DNA from: Mesorhizobium ciceri biovar biserrulae WSM1271
GTDB lineage: Bacteria > Pseudomonadota > Alphaproteobacteria > Rhizobiales > Rhizobiaceae
NCBI RefSeq assembly: GCF_000185905.1
Contig: NC_014918.1
Span: 310,001-374,000 of the forward strand
Direction of reading: 5' to 3'
DNA length: 64,000 bases
Shown here: one piece after another, positions 47,315 through 55,958 of the stretch
Position numbering within the stretch: position 1 is the stretch's first letter
Layout: each line of letters begins with the position of its first letter
Position numbers and translations under genes: made by a program
The notes under the pieces: model-generated
Databases searched by the model: none
The model's input: the letters and a program-made list of their open reading frames with translations, nothing else
Told to the model about the DNA's origin: nothing

Positions 47315-48367
47315 CTAGCTTCCGAAGCGGCCCGCGAAAACGGCCAGCCTATCCTTCCACCGCTCGCTCGAAAGCACCTCGCGATTGACCACACCGCGCG
47401 GCTCGCGACCATGTTGAACCTCGATTACCGCTTTGACGTCTGCAGCGCCGTTGCCGGCAAAGCACTGGTCGGTCCAGCACAATGCGTGCGGCGCAAGGAT
47501 GACGTTGTCGAGTTTGAGGATTGCATCGTCAGCATCCGGCGGCTCCTGCTCCAGCACGTCGAGACCGGCGCCGGCGATACGACGCTCCCGCAGGGCTTGT
47601 GCCAACGCCTTCTGGTCGACGATCGGGCCGCGCGCTGTATTGATCAGGTAAGCAGTAGGCTTCATCAGGGCGAGCCGCTCGGCACTGACGAGATGACGCG
47701 TGTCAGGCGTCAGCGGACAACTTACCGACAGCACGTCGGCGCGACGAAACAGATCTTCCAGTCCGACCAGCTCCACGCCTAGTTCGGCAGCGACCTTCTT
47801 GTCTGCAAATGGGTCATGGGCGATGAACCTCATATCGAAGGGCTTTGCCAGGCGAAAAACTTCGGCGCCTATGTTGCCGATGCCGAGCGACCCCAGCGTA
47901 CGCCCCACGAGCCCGACACCCATATGTTGGGAGCGCTCCTGGAAGCCATGAGGTCCCTTACGGGTGAGGGCGTCCTTCGTGAACAGCTTGCCGGTGAGTG
48001 CCAACATAAAGGTGATGACGGATACGGCGACCGGCCGTCTTACCCCATCGGGCGTGATGACCAGAGCGATGCCGGCGGCAGTGCAGGCCTCGACGTCGAC
48101 AGTATCGTAGCCGACGCCGAAGCGGGCAACGACGGCCAGCCGACCGCTCTTGGGGACACTCGTGGAAACGAAGCGATGAGTGAGAAGGATCAGCGCATCG
48201 AAGTCCTCAAGCTGGTCGGCGCGAAGCGGGTTATTCGATTCCAGGAATGTCATCTCGAGGCCTGGCGCCTTGCGCAGAGGCTCCAGGTCGAAGTCGGGAT
48301 AGGTCAGCGAGCCGTCCGGCATGCGGAAATCACCGGAAAGCGCCACCTTGAACTTTAGGTCGCCCAT
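47315..48367 (-). CDS. D-isomer-specific 2-hydroxyacid dehydrogenase
   Basis: The product has about 350 residues from MGDLKFKVALSGDFRMPDG, with a strong GGAGGAGAGA before the ATG. The Rossmann motif GIGNIGAEVFRLAK and adenine-side HDPFADK show NAD(P) binding. ARGPIVDQKALAQAL and the DVLEQEPP stretch are family blocks; the catalytic Arg (INTARGPI), Glu (LEQEP) and His (APHALCW) are present. It probably oxidises or reduces a 2-hydroxy acid in the pathway served by this operon. It starts 14 bases after the aldolase stop. Confidence 0.9.
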   Translation of the reverse strand: MGDLKFKVALSGDFRMPDGSLTYPDFDLEPLRKAPGLEMTFLESNNPLRADQLEDFDALILLTHRFVSTSVPKSGRLAVVARFGVGYDTVDVEACTAAGIALVITPDGVRRPVAVSVITFMLALTGKLFTKDALTRKGPHGFQERSQHMGVGLVGRTLGSLGIGNIGAEVFRLAKPFDMRFIAHDPFADKKVAAELGVELVGLEDLFRRADVLSVSCPLTPDTRHLVSAERLALMKPTAYLINTARGPIVDQKALAQALRERRIAGAGLDVLEQEPPDADDAILKLDNVILAPHALCWTDQCFAGNGAADVKAVIEVQHGREPRGVVNREVLSSERWKDRLAVFAGRFGS

Positions 48368-48381
48368 TCTCTCCTCCGTTC

Positions 48382-49158
48382 TTACTGGCACCCGGCCCGG
48401 ATTTTGGAGACCGCGTCGGCGATCGCGTCGTGCAGTATCCAGACGTCGCCCGAATAACAAATGAAGTCGAAGCCTTGTGCGTAGAACTCGTGGCCCTGCT
48501 GGACGTTGGGCACCAGGCGCCCGAGCGACTTGTTGTGCCTTTTGGCGGCGGAAACGATTTTGGCCATCGCGGCGATGAAGGTCGGGTGCGCGAAGTCGCC
48601 GGGAATGCCGAGCGAGACCGACAGATCAAAGTGACCGACCCACAGACAATCGACGCCGTCCAATCCCGCAATGCCGTCGATGTTCTTGACGCCGTCGGCG
48701 GTCTCGATCAGGCAGATGAACACCGAGCGCTGGTTGGCCGCCTCGAACTTATCTGCAACCGAGCCCGGACGGTAACGGTCATGCGCGATCTGCAGCGCCA
48801 CGCCGCGAGCGCCAGCCGGATGGTATTTCATGGAACTGATGATGTGCTGCGCCTGCTCGACGGTACTCACCATCGGCGCGATTAATCCTTCGGCCCCCAT
48901 ATCCATGGCGCGGGCGAGGAAATGGTAGTCCTGCGATGGCACACGCACCATAACCGGCAGGTCGGCCGCCTCGAAATAGCGGATCGCGCTCTTGACCGTT
49001 TCCAGGCTGAAGCCCGAATGCTCCATATCGAAAAAGGCGAAGTCACAGCCAGCGGACTTCAGGATGTGGCCTATCCCCGGCGTCGCGAACTCGGCGACAA
49101 GGGTCCCGAGCTTGACGCGTCTGTGAGACGCTAGCGCCTTGAGACTTGGCTCCGACAT
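48382..49158 (-). CDS. HpcH/HpaI family aldolase
   Basis: The product has 258 residues. KLGTLVAEFATPGIGHILKSAGCDFAFFDMEHSGFS, the metal and pyruvate site (MVRVPSQD, GLIAPMVSTVEQA) and LIETADGVKNIDGIAGLDGVDCLWVGHFDLSVSLG fit class II pyruvate-type aldolases of the HpcH/HpaI family. It should cleave a 2-keto-type intermediate into pyruvate or an analogue plus an aldehyde. Strong GGGAGGGAA precedes the ATG. It lies in the catabolic operon between the monooxygenase-fold gene and the dehydrogenase. Confidence 0.92.
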   Translation of the reverse strand: MSEPSLKALASHRRVKLGTLVAEFATPGIGHILKSAGCDFAFFDMEHSGFSLETVKSAIRYFEAADLPVMVRVPSQDYHFLARAMDMGAEGLIAPMVSTVEQAQHIISSMKYHPAGARGVALQIAHDRYRPGSVADKFEAANQRSVFICLIETADGVKNIDGIAGLDGVDCLWVGHFDLSVSLGIPGDFAHPTFIAAMAKIVSAAKRHNKSLGRLVPNVQQGHEFYAQGFDFICYSGDVWILHDAIADAVSKIRAGCQ

Positions 49159-49208
49159 GAACTTCCCTCCCGTTCGCCCACAAAGGGCGCATTGCGCCTA
49201 TGCGTTCT

Positions 49209-49514
49209 TCAAGACGAAGCTTCGACAACAAGGTCGCAGATCGTCACCAGCTTGGTGTCGACGAGCGGCGCGCTCTGCGAATTGAATTCCTCGAAATGGG
49301 CTGTCCGGCAGTGGAGCTTGAATGCCGCCTCGCTGTCGTAAATCTCGTAGAGCAGGACCCGGTCGGGCTCGCCGCGCGCCTGCGTCACATCAAAGCGGCG
49401 GCAGCCGGCTTCGCGGCGTACCGACGCGGTCGCGTTGGCGTCCACGAGCTCTCGGAATCTGCCCCGGGCACCCGGCTTGAGGCGGAAATCGACCCAGACC
49501 ACGAAGCCGCTCAT
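49209..49514 (-). CDS. Antibiotic biosynthesis monooxygenase (ABM) fold protein
   Basis: The 101-residue protein has the dimeric ferredoxin-like ABM fold: VVWVDFRLKPGARGRFRELVDANATASVRREAGCRRFDVTQ and LLYEIYDSEAAFKLHCRTAHFEEF. Similar small proteins in sugar-acid operons may act as mutarotase-like or quinol oxygenase-like enzymes. The start overlaps the GntR stop by four bases, coupling it to the regulator. The exact reaction is unknown. Confidence 0.88.
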   Translation of the reverse strand: MSGFVVWVDFRLKPGARGRFRELVDANATASVRREAGCRRFDVTQARGEPDRVLLYEIYDSEAAFKLHCRTAHFEEFNSQSAPLVDTKLVTICDLVVEASS

Positions 49515-50221
49515 CCCTTGCCACCCGCAATTTCAAGATAGCGTCTGGAGACATATTCCAGATGCCTGCGCATAGCCGCTTCGGAGGCGTCTGGATCGCG
49601 CGCGGCGACGGCATCAAAGATTTCGCGATGAGCCTCGTAGGCCTTTCGGTCTTCACCTTTGGCCAAAGTTGTGCGCCGCTGTTCCAGCAGCCATTCGGCC
49701 AACGCCGCGTGAATGGCTGTGAAGATACGATTGCGGGTGATCACCGCCAGCACGTAGTGGAAGTCCACATCGGTGCGCTCGAAGCGCGTCAGGTCCCCGA
49801 TCGACTGCCGGTTGATTTCGAGCGCCTCCTTGAGGCCCTCAATATCCTCTGACGTGGCATTGATGGCGGCGTTGCGGGCAAGCCCGACTTCGAAAAACAA
49901 ACGCGCGCTCTGGAAGTCATGAACCCCGCCAGGGGCCGAAATCATGTGGCGCGCCGGCCCCGAGAGGGCGTCGATCACGAATTGGGGGGTTGGCCGAGTG
50001 ACGCGGGCGCGCTCGCCGGATTTCACCTCGACAAGCCCCATCTTGCTCAGATGCAGCAGGGCCTCGCGGATTGAAGGGCGCCCGACCCCGAACTGCCGCA
50101 TGAGTTCCCGCTCGGATGGGAGCCGGTCGGCTTCGGCCAGCTCTCCCCTGCGGATCATCCGCTCGAGGTGCGCTGCAACCTCCTCCGAAAGCTTCCGCGG
50201 TTTGATCAGAACGCCGATCAT
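49511..50221 (-). CDS. GntR/FadR-family transcription regulator
   Basis: The product has 236 residues. The N-terminal winged helix (LSEEVAAHLERMIRRGELAEADRLPSERELMRQFGVGRPSIREALLHLSKMGLVEV) is typical GntR. The C-terminal all-helical FCD domain (about 85-230) binds small effectors (VDFHYVLAVITRN). It is the first gene of the operon and probably represses it until its substrate is present. A partly palindromic site lies 10 bases before its ATG. Confidence 0.93.
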   Translation of the reverse strand: MIGVLIKPRKLSEEVAAHLERMIRRGELAEADRLPSERELMRQFGVGRPSIREALLHLSKMGLVEVKSGERARVTRPTPQFVIDALSGPARHMISAPGGVHDFQSARLFFEVGLARNAAINATSEDIEGLKEALEINRQSIGDLTRFERTDVDFHYVLAVITRNRIFTAIHAALAEWLLEQRRTTLAKGEDRKAYEAHREIFDAVAARDPDASEAAMRRHLEYVSRRYLEIAGGKG

Positions 50222-50230
50222 GTGGCATAC

Positions 50231-50242
50231 CTGTTATACCAG
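50231..50242. promoter_or_regulatory. Candidate GntR operator upstream of operon
   Basis: CTGTTATACCAG at 50231-50242 is palindromic in 10 of 12 positions and sits just before the regulator start. FadR-subfamily regulators often bind such short sites in their own promoter. A TATAAC-like -10 overlaps it on the minus strand. This is a pattern call only. Confidence 0.35.
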
Positions 50243-50273
50243 TCAGATACGCTAGGCTCCCAGAGCGCCTCTG

Positions 50274-50576
50274 TCAACGATCACTTGGGCTGGATAGAGA
50301 CCGAACAGAGATGCCCAGGCTCGCGCGGCCCGCCTCTTGGATGGCAAGGACGACGATGGGCTGCTCGTAGCAGATCAGCGGCGCAACCTTCACGCCCTCG
50401 ACCTCGACCACAGGAGTGGCACAGACATGTGCCCTCGCCCCGCTGCGCTGCCCGACCCAGGCAAGCCAGGGCTGCCAAAGGGCGAGCGGATTTCCGCTCC
50501 AGCCGATCGCGCCAGCGGCCACACCGCCGGTGATGAAACCAAGCGAATGCAGCGCTTCAAGCATGAAAGTGAGCAA
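50274..50576 (-). pseudogene. traB: Conjugation gene traB remnant
   Basis: The text ALWQPWLAWVGQRSGARAHVCATPVVEVEGVKVAPLICYEQPIVV matches the middle of Ti/Sym plasmid TraB, including the conserved ICYEQ. Only about 100 of roughly 380 residues remain, and both ends of the gene are absent. Beyond the match the sequence runs into unrelated text. It lies on the same strand as, and downstream of, the traF remnant, as in the traAFBH operon. Confidence 0.7.
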
Positions 50577-50724
50577 GGCCGAGAATGCCGTCGACCTGAA
50601 CCCGTCCAGCGTGAGTCATATGAACCTGGGAATCTGGAGTGAAGGAAGCCATCGCCCGGAGGAACCACACCGCCGACAAGGCTGTGATGATCCTACCCTC
50701 GGAATAGATTGTGCGAAGTTCGGA

Positions 50725-50912
50725 ATTCCCAAAGCGGACCGGTTCCGCGGGCGCACAGACCTCGCGGGAGATAGCCGCGCACAACCGCAAGGTCAGAGGC
50801 CTGCGACCGGGGCGGACAGATATGGCGATGTCACCGACTCTGGGCTCGTGCTGAATTGCTTCGATTCGCCGAAGGCCAAGCGGATAGCTCGGTGTCATGT
50901 TCAGCCGACACC
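50725..50912 (-). pseudogene. traF: Conjugation gene traF remnant, frameshifted
   Basis: LNMTPSYPLGLRRIEAIQHEPRVGDI resembles the region around the catalytic Ser of TraF, the pilin-maturing S26-type peptidase. Further on, a different frame reads VVRGYLPRGLCARGTGPL, also TraF-like. A frameshift near 50815-50835 separates the two. Both gene ends are lost. Confidence 0.6.
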
Positions 50913-50994
50913 CACTCCATGCGACGTGGTCGAACCACTGCTGCGCGGCGTGACGCAATGGGTTCCGGAACCAAAACTGCGACCCGATTGCAGG

Positions 50995-51300
50995 ATTGCG
51001 ACTCGTCGCAAAGCGCATTTGTCCGCGAAAACGTCGCCCGCTTCATCAACATGACACCGGAGACATTCTCGGGCATCTATGGGGCCGCATCCAGGGAAAC
51101 GCACTGGCTGTCCTACGAGAGCTACGCCGCGCTCGTCTCGGGCAGAAGTTTGCGACCGACGAGGTTGCAGCGGGCAAAATCGACATCTTCATCAACGTCG
51201 ACTCAACACACTCGAGAACCATCCGGACCTCGCCCGGGTCATCATTGGCTCACTGATGAATGCCATCTACAATCGCAATGAAGCAGGCCAGTTCGGATCT
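50995..51300 (+). pseudogene. traG: Conjugation coupling protein traG remnant, frameshifted
   Basis: Three frames give consecutive pieces of a Ti-type TraG/VirD4 coupling ATPase: SAFVRENVARFINMTPETFSGIYGAASRETHWLSYESYAALVSG, then KFATDEVAAGKIDIFINVD, then NTLENHPDLARVIIGSLMNAIYNRN. At least two frameshifts occur within 300 bases and both ends are missing. It points away from traF/traB, as traCDG does from traAFBH on Ti plasmids. Confidence 0.75.
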
Positions 51301-51967
51301 TGTCGATGAGCTGATTTCCATGAAATTCGTTCAGGAGATGAAATCCACCCAACAGCGCGTTGGCAAGCCTCCGACCCCGCTTGAAGATGGGCCCCCCTCC
51401 CCTTCCCGAGATCAGCTGTTCAACGGTGTCCGCGGCAGCCTACGGCGACAGCGACCTCAAGGGCCAAGAGTGACACCATAGAGCCGGGAATGATGGTCTT
51501 GGCATCGTTGTTCCCGAGCCGACAAATTCGGTTTCTACCTCAGGCCGGATTTCATCACCAAGCGTCTGCTATCAACGCTCGGGTGGCACCCTCGTCGGTT
51601 GCGAACGCTCCCTTGGCGAGCAGATAAAGGAAGTTTCGGGCGCTCGCCCGCACCGCTCAAAACGATGGTGCGCGAACTGCGGTCTCCAGCGATCGGCTTT
51701 CAGTCGGGTAACGGTTGACCTCCGCATGCAAACGCACCTGCAGGAGGCACGCTGACCTACCCTATGTCAGCGAATATCGTTTGAGGCCGCTAGAGACGAA
51801 TTGGGGTCGGTCCGAGCTTTGGACGTTTGCGTCTCGTCATGATGGAGGAGGTCGGCCATTGCTTTTGATGCCTTCGACCAAGCCTCAGCCGGCAAAGCGA
51901 GCCCGCCTACCGCCTTGAGCGGGTGGAAGCGCCCTCCCCTCCCCTAAGCCGCTCCGCTGATGGGGCG
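51301..51967. other. Gene-free stretch upstream of repABC
   Basis: No supported gene is visible in these roughly 670 bases. Short open frames lack family resemblance and the composition is uneven, consistent with decayed DNA continuing from the tra remnants. A CT-rich block lies near 51925-51950, directly before the parS-like site. Confidence 0.45.
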
Positions 51968-51984
51968 GTTTTTACTGCCGTAAA
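51968..51984 (-). promoter_or_regulatory. parS: parS-like site upstream of repA
   Basis: The minus strand reads TTTACGGCAGTAAAAAC, a 17-base exact match to the site at 53430-53446 but in the opposite orientation. It resembles the repABC parS consensus (a near palindrome with TTxxCxGCxGxxAA). It lies about 235 bases before the repA start. Confidence 0.6.
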
Positions 51985-52218
51985 GACTGCTCTTTGTGTC
52001 AGAAAAACCAGGCGTTTAGCCAGATGAGCGGGAGAGTTCCAGTCGAACGACAACCCGCCATTATCCGACGACAGCAGGAATCGGCCGCAAGGAAGCCCGC
52101 TAGTGCTGTTCACCTTCTGTTAACCTAAAACTTCTTGCCGGGCTTTCCGAATCGGAGCTTAATGGCGCTTGTTGAATAATTTCATCGCAAAAAGCGCCAA
52201 TTCAGGTTTTCGACGAGA

Positions 52219-53421
52219 ATGAATATCGCCATGCGGCTACCGAGCTTCGAGTTCGATGAGAAAATCCTCGAGCAGGGTGCTGAGATATCACGGCGCCTTA
52301 ACCAGCTTCGGATGGAGAAATTTCCCCCCGATGCGGCGAAGACGCTGCGTTCGTTTTCGATGGCAGAAGTCGCTCACTATCTTGGTGTCTCGCAGAACAA
52401 TCTGAAGCGCCTTCATCTGGAGGGCAAGGGCCCCCTGCCCGAGCAGATCCCATCGGGACGCCGGTCCTACACTGCCCAGCAGATGCTTGAGCTGCGCCAT
52501 TTCCTGGACCAGCATGGCAGGACCGAAGTCAAGAAGTATGTCCCGCACCGCAAGTCCGGCGACAAGCTCCAGGTCGTTGCTGTCGTCAACTTCAAGGGGG
52601 GCAGTGGCAAGACAACGACTGCCGCCCACCTCGCCCAGCATCTGGCCTTGACCGGCCACCGTGTTCTTGCAATCGATCTCGATCCTCAAGCCTCACTGTC
52701 GGCCCTGCATGGCTTCCAGCCGGAACTTGATAACAACCTCTCGCTCTATGAGGCGATTCGTTACGATGACGAACGCCGCTCGATTGCGGACGTAATCCTT
52801 CCGACGAATTTTCCAGGTCTCGATATCATCCCCGCCAATCTCGAATTGCAGGAATACGAATACGACACGCCCCTCGCCATGCAGGATAAGACGTCAAATG
52901 CCGGGCGCCAGTTCTTCACGCGCATGGCGAAGGCGTTAACGGAGGTCGACGATCGCTATGACGTTGTCGTGGTTGATTGCCCGCCCCAGCTTGGCTACCT
53001 GACGTTGACGGCCATGTCGGCGGCGACGTCGGTTCTCATTACAGTTCATCCGCAGATGCTCGACCTGATGTCTATGAGCCAGTTCCTGCTCATGCTCGGC
53101 GGCATATTGAAAACCATCAAGGCCGCCGGTGCGGCAATCGAGCTCGATTGGTTTCGATATCTGATCACACGCTACGAGCCGACGGATATCCCGCAGGCGC
53201 AGATGGTAGGCTTCATGCAGTCCATGCTTGCCGGCCAGATCCTGGAGAATCCGATGTTGAAGTCGACGGCGATTTCGGACGCGGGTCTCACCAAGCAGAC
53301 GCTCTACGAGGTGGAGAAGTCGGCCTTTACCCGTTCCACCTACGACCGTGCACTGGAATCCCTCGATGCGGTCAATGCTGAAATCGCGACGCTGATCCAT
53401 CGTGCGTGGGGACGGTCATGA
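52219..53421 (+). CDS. repA: Plasmid partitioning protein RepA
   Basis: The product has 400 residues. An N-terminal MerR-like helix-turn-helix (AEVAHYLGVSQNNLKRLHLEGKGPLP) mediates autorepression. The ParA-type deviant Walker A, FKGGSGKTTTAAHLA, lies near residue 124, then LAIDLDPQASLSALHGFQPELD and the Walker B VVVDCPPQLGYLTLTAM. RepA is the partition ATPase and, with RepB, the main repressor of repABC. The gene is followed by a parS-like site and repB. Confidence 0.96.
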   Translation: MNIAMRLPSFEFDEKILEQGAEISRRLNQLRMEKFPPDAAKTLRSFSMAEVAHYLGVSQNNLKRLHLEGKGPLPEQIPSGRRSYTAQQMLELRHFLDQHGRTEVKKYVPHRKSGDKLQVVAVVNFKGGSGKTTTAAHLAQHLALTGHRVLAIDLDPQASLSALHGFQPELDNNLSLYEAIRYDDERRSIADVILPTNFPGLDIIPANLELQEYEYDTPLAMQDKTSNAGRQFFTRMAKALTEVDDRYDVVVVDCPPQLGYLTLTAMSAATSVLITVHPQMLDLMSMSQFLLMLGGILKTIKAAGAAIELDWFRYLITRYEPTDIPQAQMVGFMQSMLAGQILENPMLKSTAISDAGLTKQTLYEVEKSAFTRSTYDRALESLDAVNAEIATLIHRAWGRS

Positions 53422-53429
53422 CGGCGAAG

Positions 53430-53446
53430 TTTACGGCAGTAAAAAC
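53430..53446 (+). promoter_or_regulatory. parS: parS-like site between repA and repB
   Basis: TTTACGGCAGTAAAAAC repeats the 17-base site upstream of repA. The surrounding GTTTACGGCAGTAAAA fits the repABC parS 16-mer consensus except at its last base. In some repABC plasmids parS lies at this repA-repB junction. RepB should bind here. Confidence 0.7.
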
Positions 53447-53498
53447 TGGAAATTTTGTCTTTGAAATCAAATCGCTAACCGCGATTGGAGGCGGTTAA

Positions 53499-54464
53499 AT
53501 GGCACGCAGGGACATTTTCGGCAGTGTGTTGGGCCCTGCGACGGCAGTGGCTGATGCGAAGGACGTATCCGGGTATGCCGTTCGCGGGGCGTCGCGCTCC
53601 ATCATGCAATCCTTCGAGGAGCTCTCCAAGAGCTCGGTCGTGGATCTCGATCCGGCATTTGTCGACACCTCCTTCGTTTCGGATCGCCTGGACGAAGACG
53701 ATGAGGCATATCAGGAGTTGCTTGCGGCCATTCGGGAAAGAGGCCAAGATTCTCCGATCCTGGTCAGGCCTCATCCTGAGCTCTCCGGTCGCTTTCAGAC
53801 CGTCTTCGGGCATCGGCGCGTCAAGGTTGCCCGCCAGCTGGGACGGCCAGTACGCGCGGTCGTCAAGAAGATGGGCGATGAGGATCATGTTATTGCCCAG
53901 GGCCAAGAGAACGCCGCAAGGGCCAATTTGTCCTTCATCGAAAGGACCCTGTTTGCCGATCGCATTCTCAAGCGCGGCCACACGCCCGACACGGTGAAGT
54001 CGGCTTTGGCGCTCGATGACACGACCTTCTCGAAGATGCGTTCTGTTACCAGCAACATTCCAGAGCCAGTCATTGTGGCCATTGGCGCCGCCAAGACTGT
54101 TGGTCGGGACAGGTGGTGGCAGCTCGCCAAGCTCATGGAGCATCCGGATAGCGCGGGCAGGGCGGCCGACTATGTGGCAAGTCCAGAGTTCGCCACGTCA
54201 GGCAGTGACGCACGATTTGCGCGTCTGTTCGACTTCATGAGCGCGCCGGCAAAACGCGCGCCAGCAGCATCGAAGACACAGGAAAAGGCTTGGGCACCGC
54301 ACGACAGATCCGTGCGAGCCAAGATCACCGACACAGGAAAAGTGTTTACGCTTGCCCTGAAGGCCAAGGAAGCCTCGCCGTTCGGAGCGTTCATAACCGA
54401 TCGGCTGGACGAGCTTTTCGAGGCTTTTCGGCAATCGGAAACAGCCAAGAAAACAGGAGACTGA
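53499..54464 (+). CDS. repB: Plasmid partitioning protein RepB
   Basis: The product has 321 residues and is a ParB-type centromere-binding protein. The N-terminal motif VVDLDPAFVDTSFVSDRLDEDDEAYQELLAAIRERGQDSPILVRPHP and the ParB box HRRVKVARQLG with the ENAARANLSFIER stretch are present. The HTH (FADRILKRGHTPDTVKSALALDDTTFSKM) sits near 145-175. It starts after a short inverted repeat (TAACCGC, GCGGTTA) and a GGAG site, 77 bases after repA. Confidence 0.96.
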   Translation: MARRDIFGSVLGPATAVADAKDVSGYAVRGASRSIMQSFEELSKSSVVDLDPAFVDTSFVSDRLDEDDEAYQELLAAIRERGQDSPILVRPHPELSGRFQTVFGHRRVKVARQLGRPVRAVVKKMGDEDHVIAQGQENAARANLSFIERTLFADRILKRGHTPDTVKSALALDDTTFSKMRSVTSNIPEPVIVAIGAAKTVGRDRWWQLAKLMEHPDSAGRAADYVASPEFATSGSDARFARLFDFMSAPAKRAPAASKTQEKAWAPHDRSVRAKITDTGKVFTLALKAKEASPFGAFITDRLDELFEAFRQSETAKKTGD

Positions 54465-54470
54465 AACCGC

Positions 54471-54509
54471 AAAAGAAAAAGGCCCCCGAACGTCGCCGTC
54501 GCGGAAGCC
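54471..54509 (-). terminator. Intrinsic terminator of the counter-transcribed RNA
   Basis: On the minus strand GGCTTCCG (54502-54509) pairs with CGGGGGCC (54481-54488), using G-U pairs, and is followed by a T-rich tract (TTTTTCTTTT, 54471-54480). Confidence 0.7.
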
Positions 54510-54524
54510 CTTCTCGTCTGTAGC
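54471..54524 (-). ncRNA. repABC counter-transcribed RNA (incompatibility RNA)
   Basis: The repB-repC gap carries a minus-strand transcription unit of about 54 bases: a promoter at 54531-54559 and a hairpin terminator at 54481-54509 followed by a T-rich run. This is the position and layout of the ctRNA of repABC plasmids, which represses repC translation and sets copy number and incompatibility. Exact ends are predicted, not observed. Confidence 0.78.
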
Positions 54525-54530
54525 AAGCTG

Positions 54531-54559
54531 AGAATCGCACTTCCCCGAATCACTGTCAA
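54531..54559 (-). promoter_or_regulatory. Promoter of the counter-transcribed RNA
   Basis: The minus strand has a consensus -35 TTGACA (54554-54559) and a -10 GATTCT (54531-54536) separated by exactly 17 bases. Transcription should begin near 54524. Confidence 0.65.
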
Positions 54560-54617
54560 GAGTCGTGGCGCCATTTCGGCGAGCAGATTTCTTTTGCCTG
54601 ATTGAAAGGTGAGGGAA

Positions 54618-55823
54618 ATGGAGAGTGGGTTTGCGACGACGCCCTTCGGGCGGCGGCCGATGACGCTTGCGTTGGTGAAAGCCAACACGGCGTCAAGGCA
54701 GATACCTCAGGGGTCTGTCGTCGAGAAATGGCAGGTTTATCGGTGGCTGTGCGAGGGCAAGTCGATTGTCGGCGTCGGCGATCGCGCCCTGGCGGTGCTC
54801 AGCGGGCTTTTGACGTTTTATCCAGACGACCAGATCAGCGAGGAAAACGGGTTGATGGTCTTTCCGTCCAACGCTCAGCTATCGCTGCGGGCGCACGGCA
54901 TGGCCGATTCCACGCTGCGCAGGAACCTGGCGGAACTGGTAAGTTGCGGCCTCATCATCCGCAGGGACAGCGCCAACGGCAAAAGATTTGCCCGCAAAGG
55001 GCCGGGCGGGGCTGTGGTGGAGGCCTTCGGCTTCTCCCTGGCCCCGTTGATCACCAGGGCAGCGGAGTTTCAGCAGGCGGCCGACCAGGTTCGAGCCGAC
55101 GGTCGGGCGCTCAGACTGATGCGGGAGCGCATCACGCTGCACCGCCGCGACATCCATAAGCTGATCGAGGCGGCTGTCGAGGAGGATGTGCCCGGGGACT
55201 GGGGAACGCTGTGGAAGCGGTTCCGGGCCATTGTGGACGCAATTCCACGCCGGGCAGGCCTGTCGGAGCTGGAAGGGGTCGTCGCCGAGCTGGTAGAGCT
55301 GCACGAAGCGGTCAACAAGATGCTGGAAAGCTTCACAAATGCCAAGAATCCTAGCGGCAATGAGTCCCATAATGAGCGGCAGCAATCTGATTCAAACACA
55401 GACTCCGCTTTTGTATTTGAACCGGCTTTCGAAAAAAGCAGGGCGGAGGCCGAGCCAACATCCCACCCCCCCGAGAAGCCGAAAGGCTACCCGATTGGAC
55501 TGGTGCTGCGGGCCTGTCCCGATATTGCCGACTATGCCGTCAACGGGATCGGAAGCTGGCGCGACTTGATGATGACCGCCGCCCAGGTGCGAGGATACCT
55601 TGGCGTGTCGCCTTCAGCCTATGAGGAGGCTTGCCATGTGATGGGCCAGGAAGTTGCCGCGATCGTGATCGCCTGCATTCTGCAAAGAGCGCAGCATATC
55701 AACTCGGCTGGCGGTTATCTGCGCGTGCTGACCGAAAAGGCAAAAGCGGGTGAGTTTTCTGTTGGACCTATGCTCATGGCGGCGCTGAAAGCCAATGGCG
55801 CGTCAGCACGGATGACCGGATGA
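54618..55823 (+). CDS. repC: Plasmid replication initiator RepC
   Basis: The product has 401 residues from MESGFATTPFGRRPMTLALVKAN; an in-frame GTG three codons earlier is possible. RepC is the initiator of repABC replicons and is thought to bind an origin inside its own gene. Family blocks include WQVYRWLCEGKSIVGVGDRALAVLSGLLTFYP, STLRRNLAELVSCGLIIRRDSANGKRFA, and the C-terminal PDIADYAVNGIGSWRDLMMTAAQVRGYLGVSPSAYEEACHVMG. The AT-richer stretch at about 55340-55440 is a plausible oriV position. Confidence 0.96.
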   Translation: MESGFATTPFGRRPMTLALVKANTASRQIPQGSVVEKWQVYRWLCEGKSIVGVGDRALAVLSGLLTFYPDDQISEENGLMVFPSNAQLSLRAHGMADSTLRRNLAELVSCGLIIRRDSANGKRFARKGPGGAVVEAFGFSLAPLITRAAEFQQAADQVRADGRALRLMRERITLHRRDIHKLIEAAVEEDVPGDWGTLWKRFRAIVDAIPRRAGLSELEGVVAELVELHEAVNKMLESFTNAKNPSGNESHNERQQSDSNTDSAFVFEPAFEKSRAEAEPTSHPPEKPKGYPIGLVLRACPDIADYAVNGIGSWRDLMMTAAQVRGYLGVSPSAYEEACHVMGQEVAAIVIACILQRAQHINSAGGYLRVLTEKAKAGEFSVGPMLMAALKANGASARMTG

Positions 55824-55958
55824 GCGGCAAGATATCGCGGGGCAGCGGCGTAAGGATGTGACCGGTGCTGTTGAGGTGGCCTGGCACATTCCCACCTGTC
55901 GGCGGGGTTTGCGGCGCGGCCACTGAACGGGTTCGTTCTTGAAAACAGTCTACAAGTG

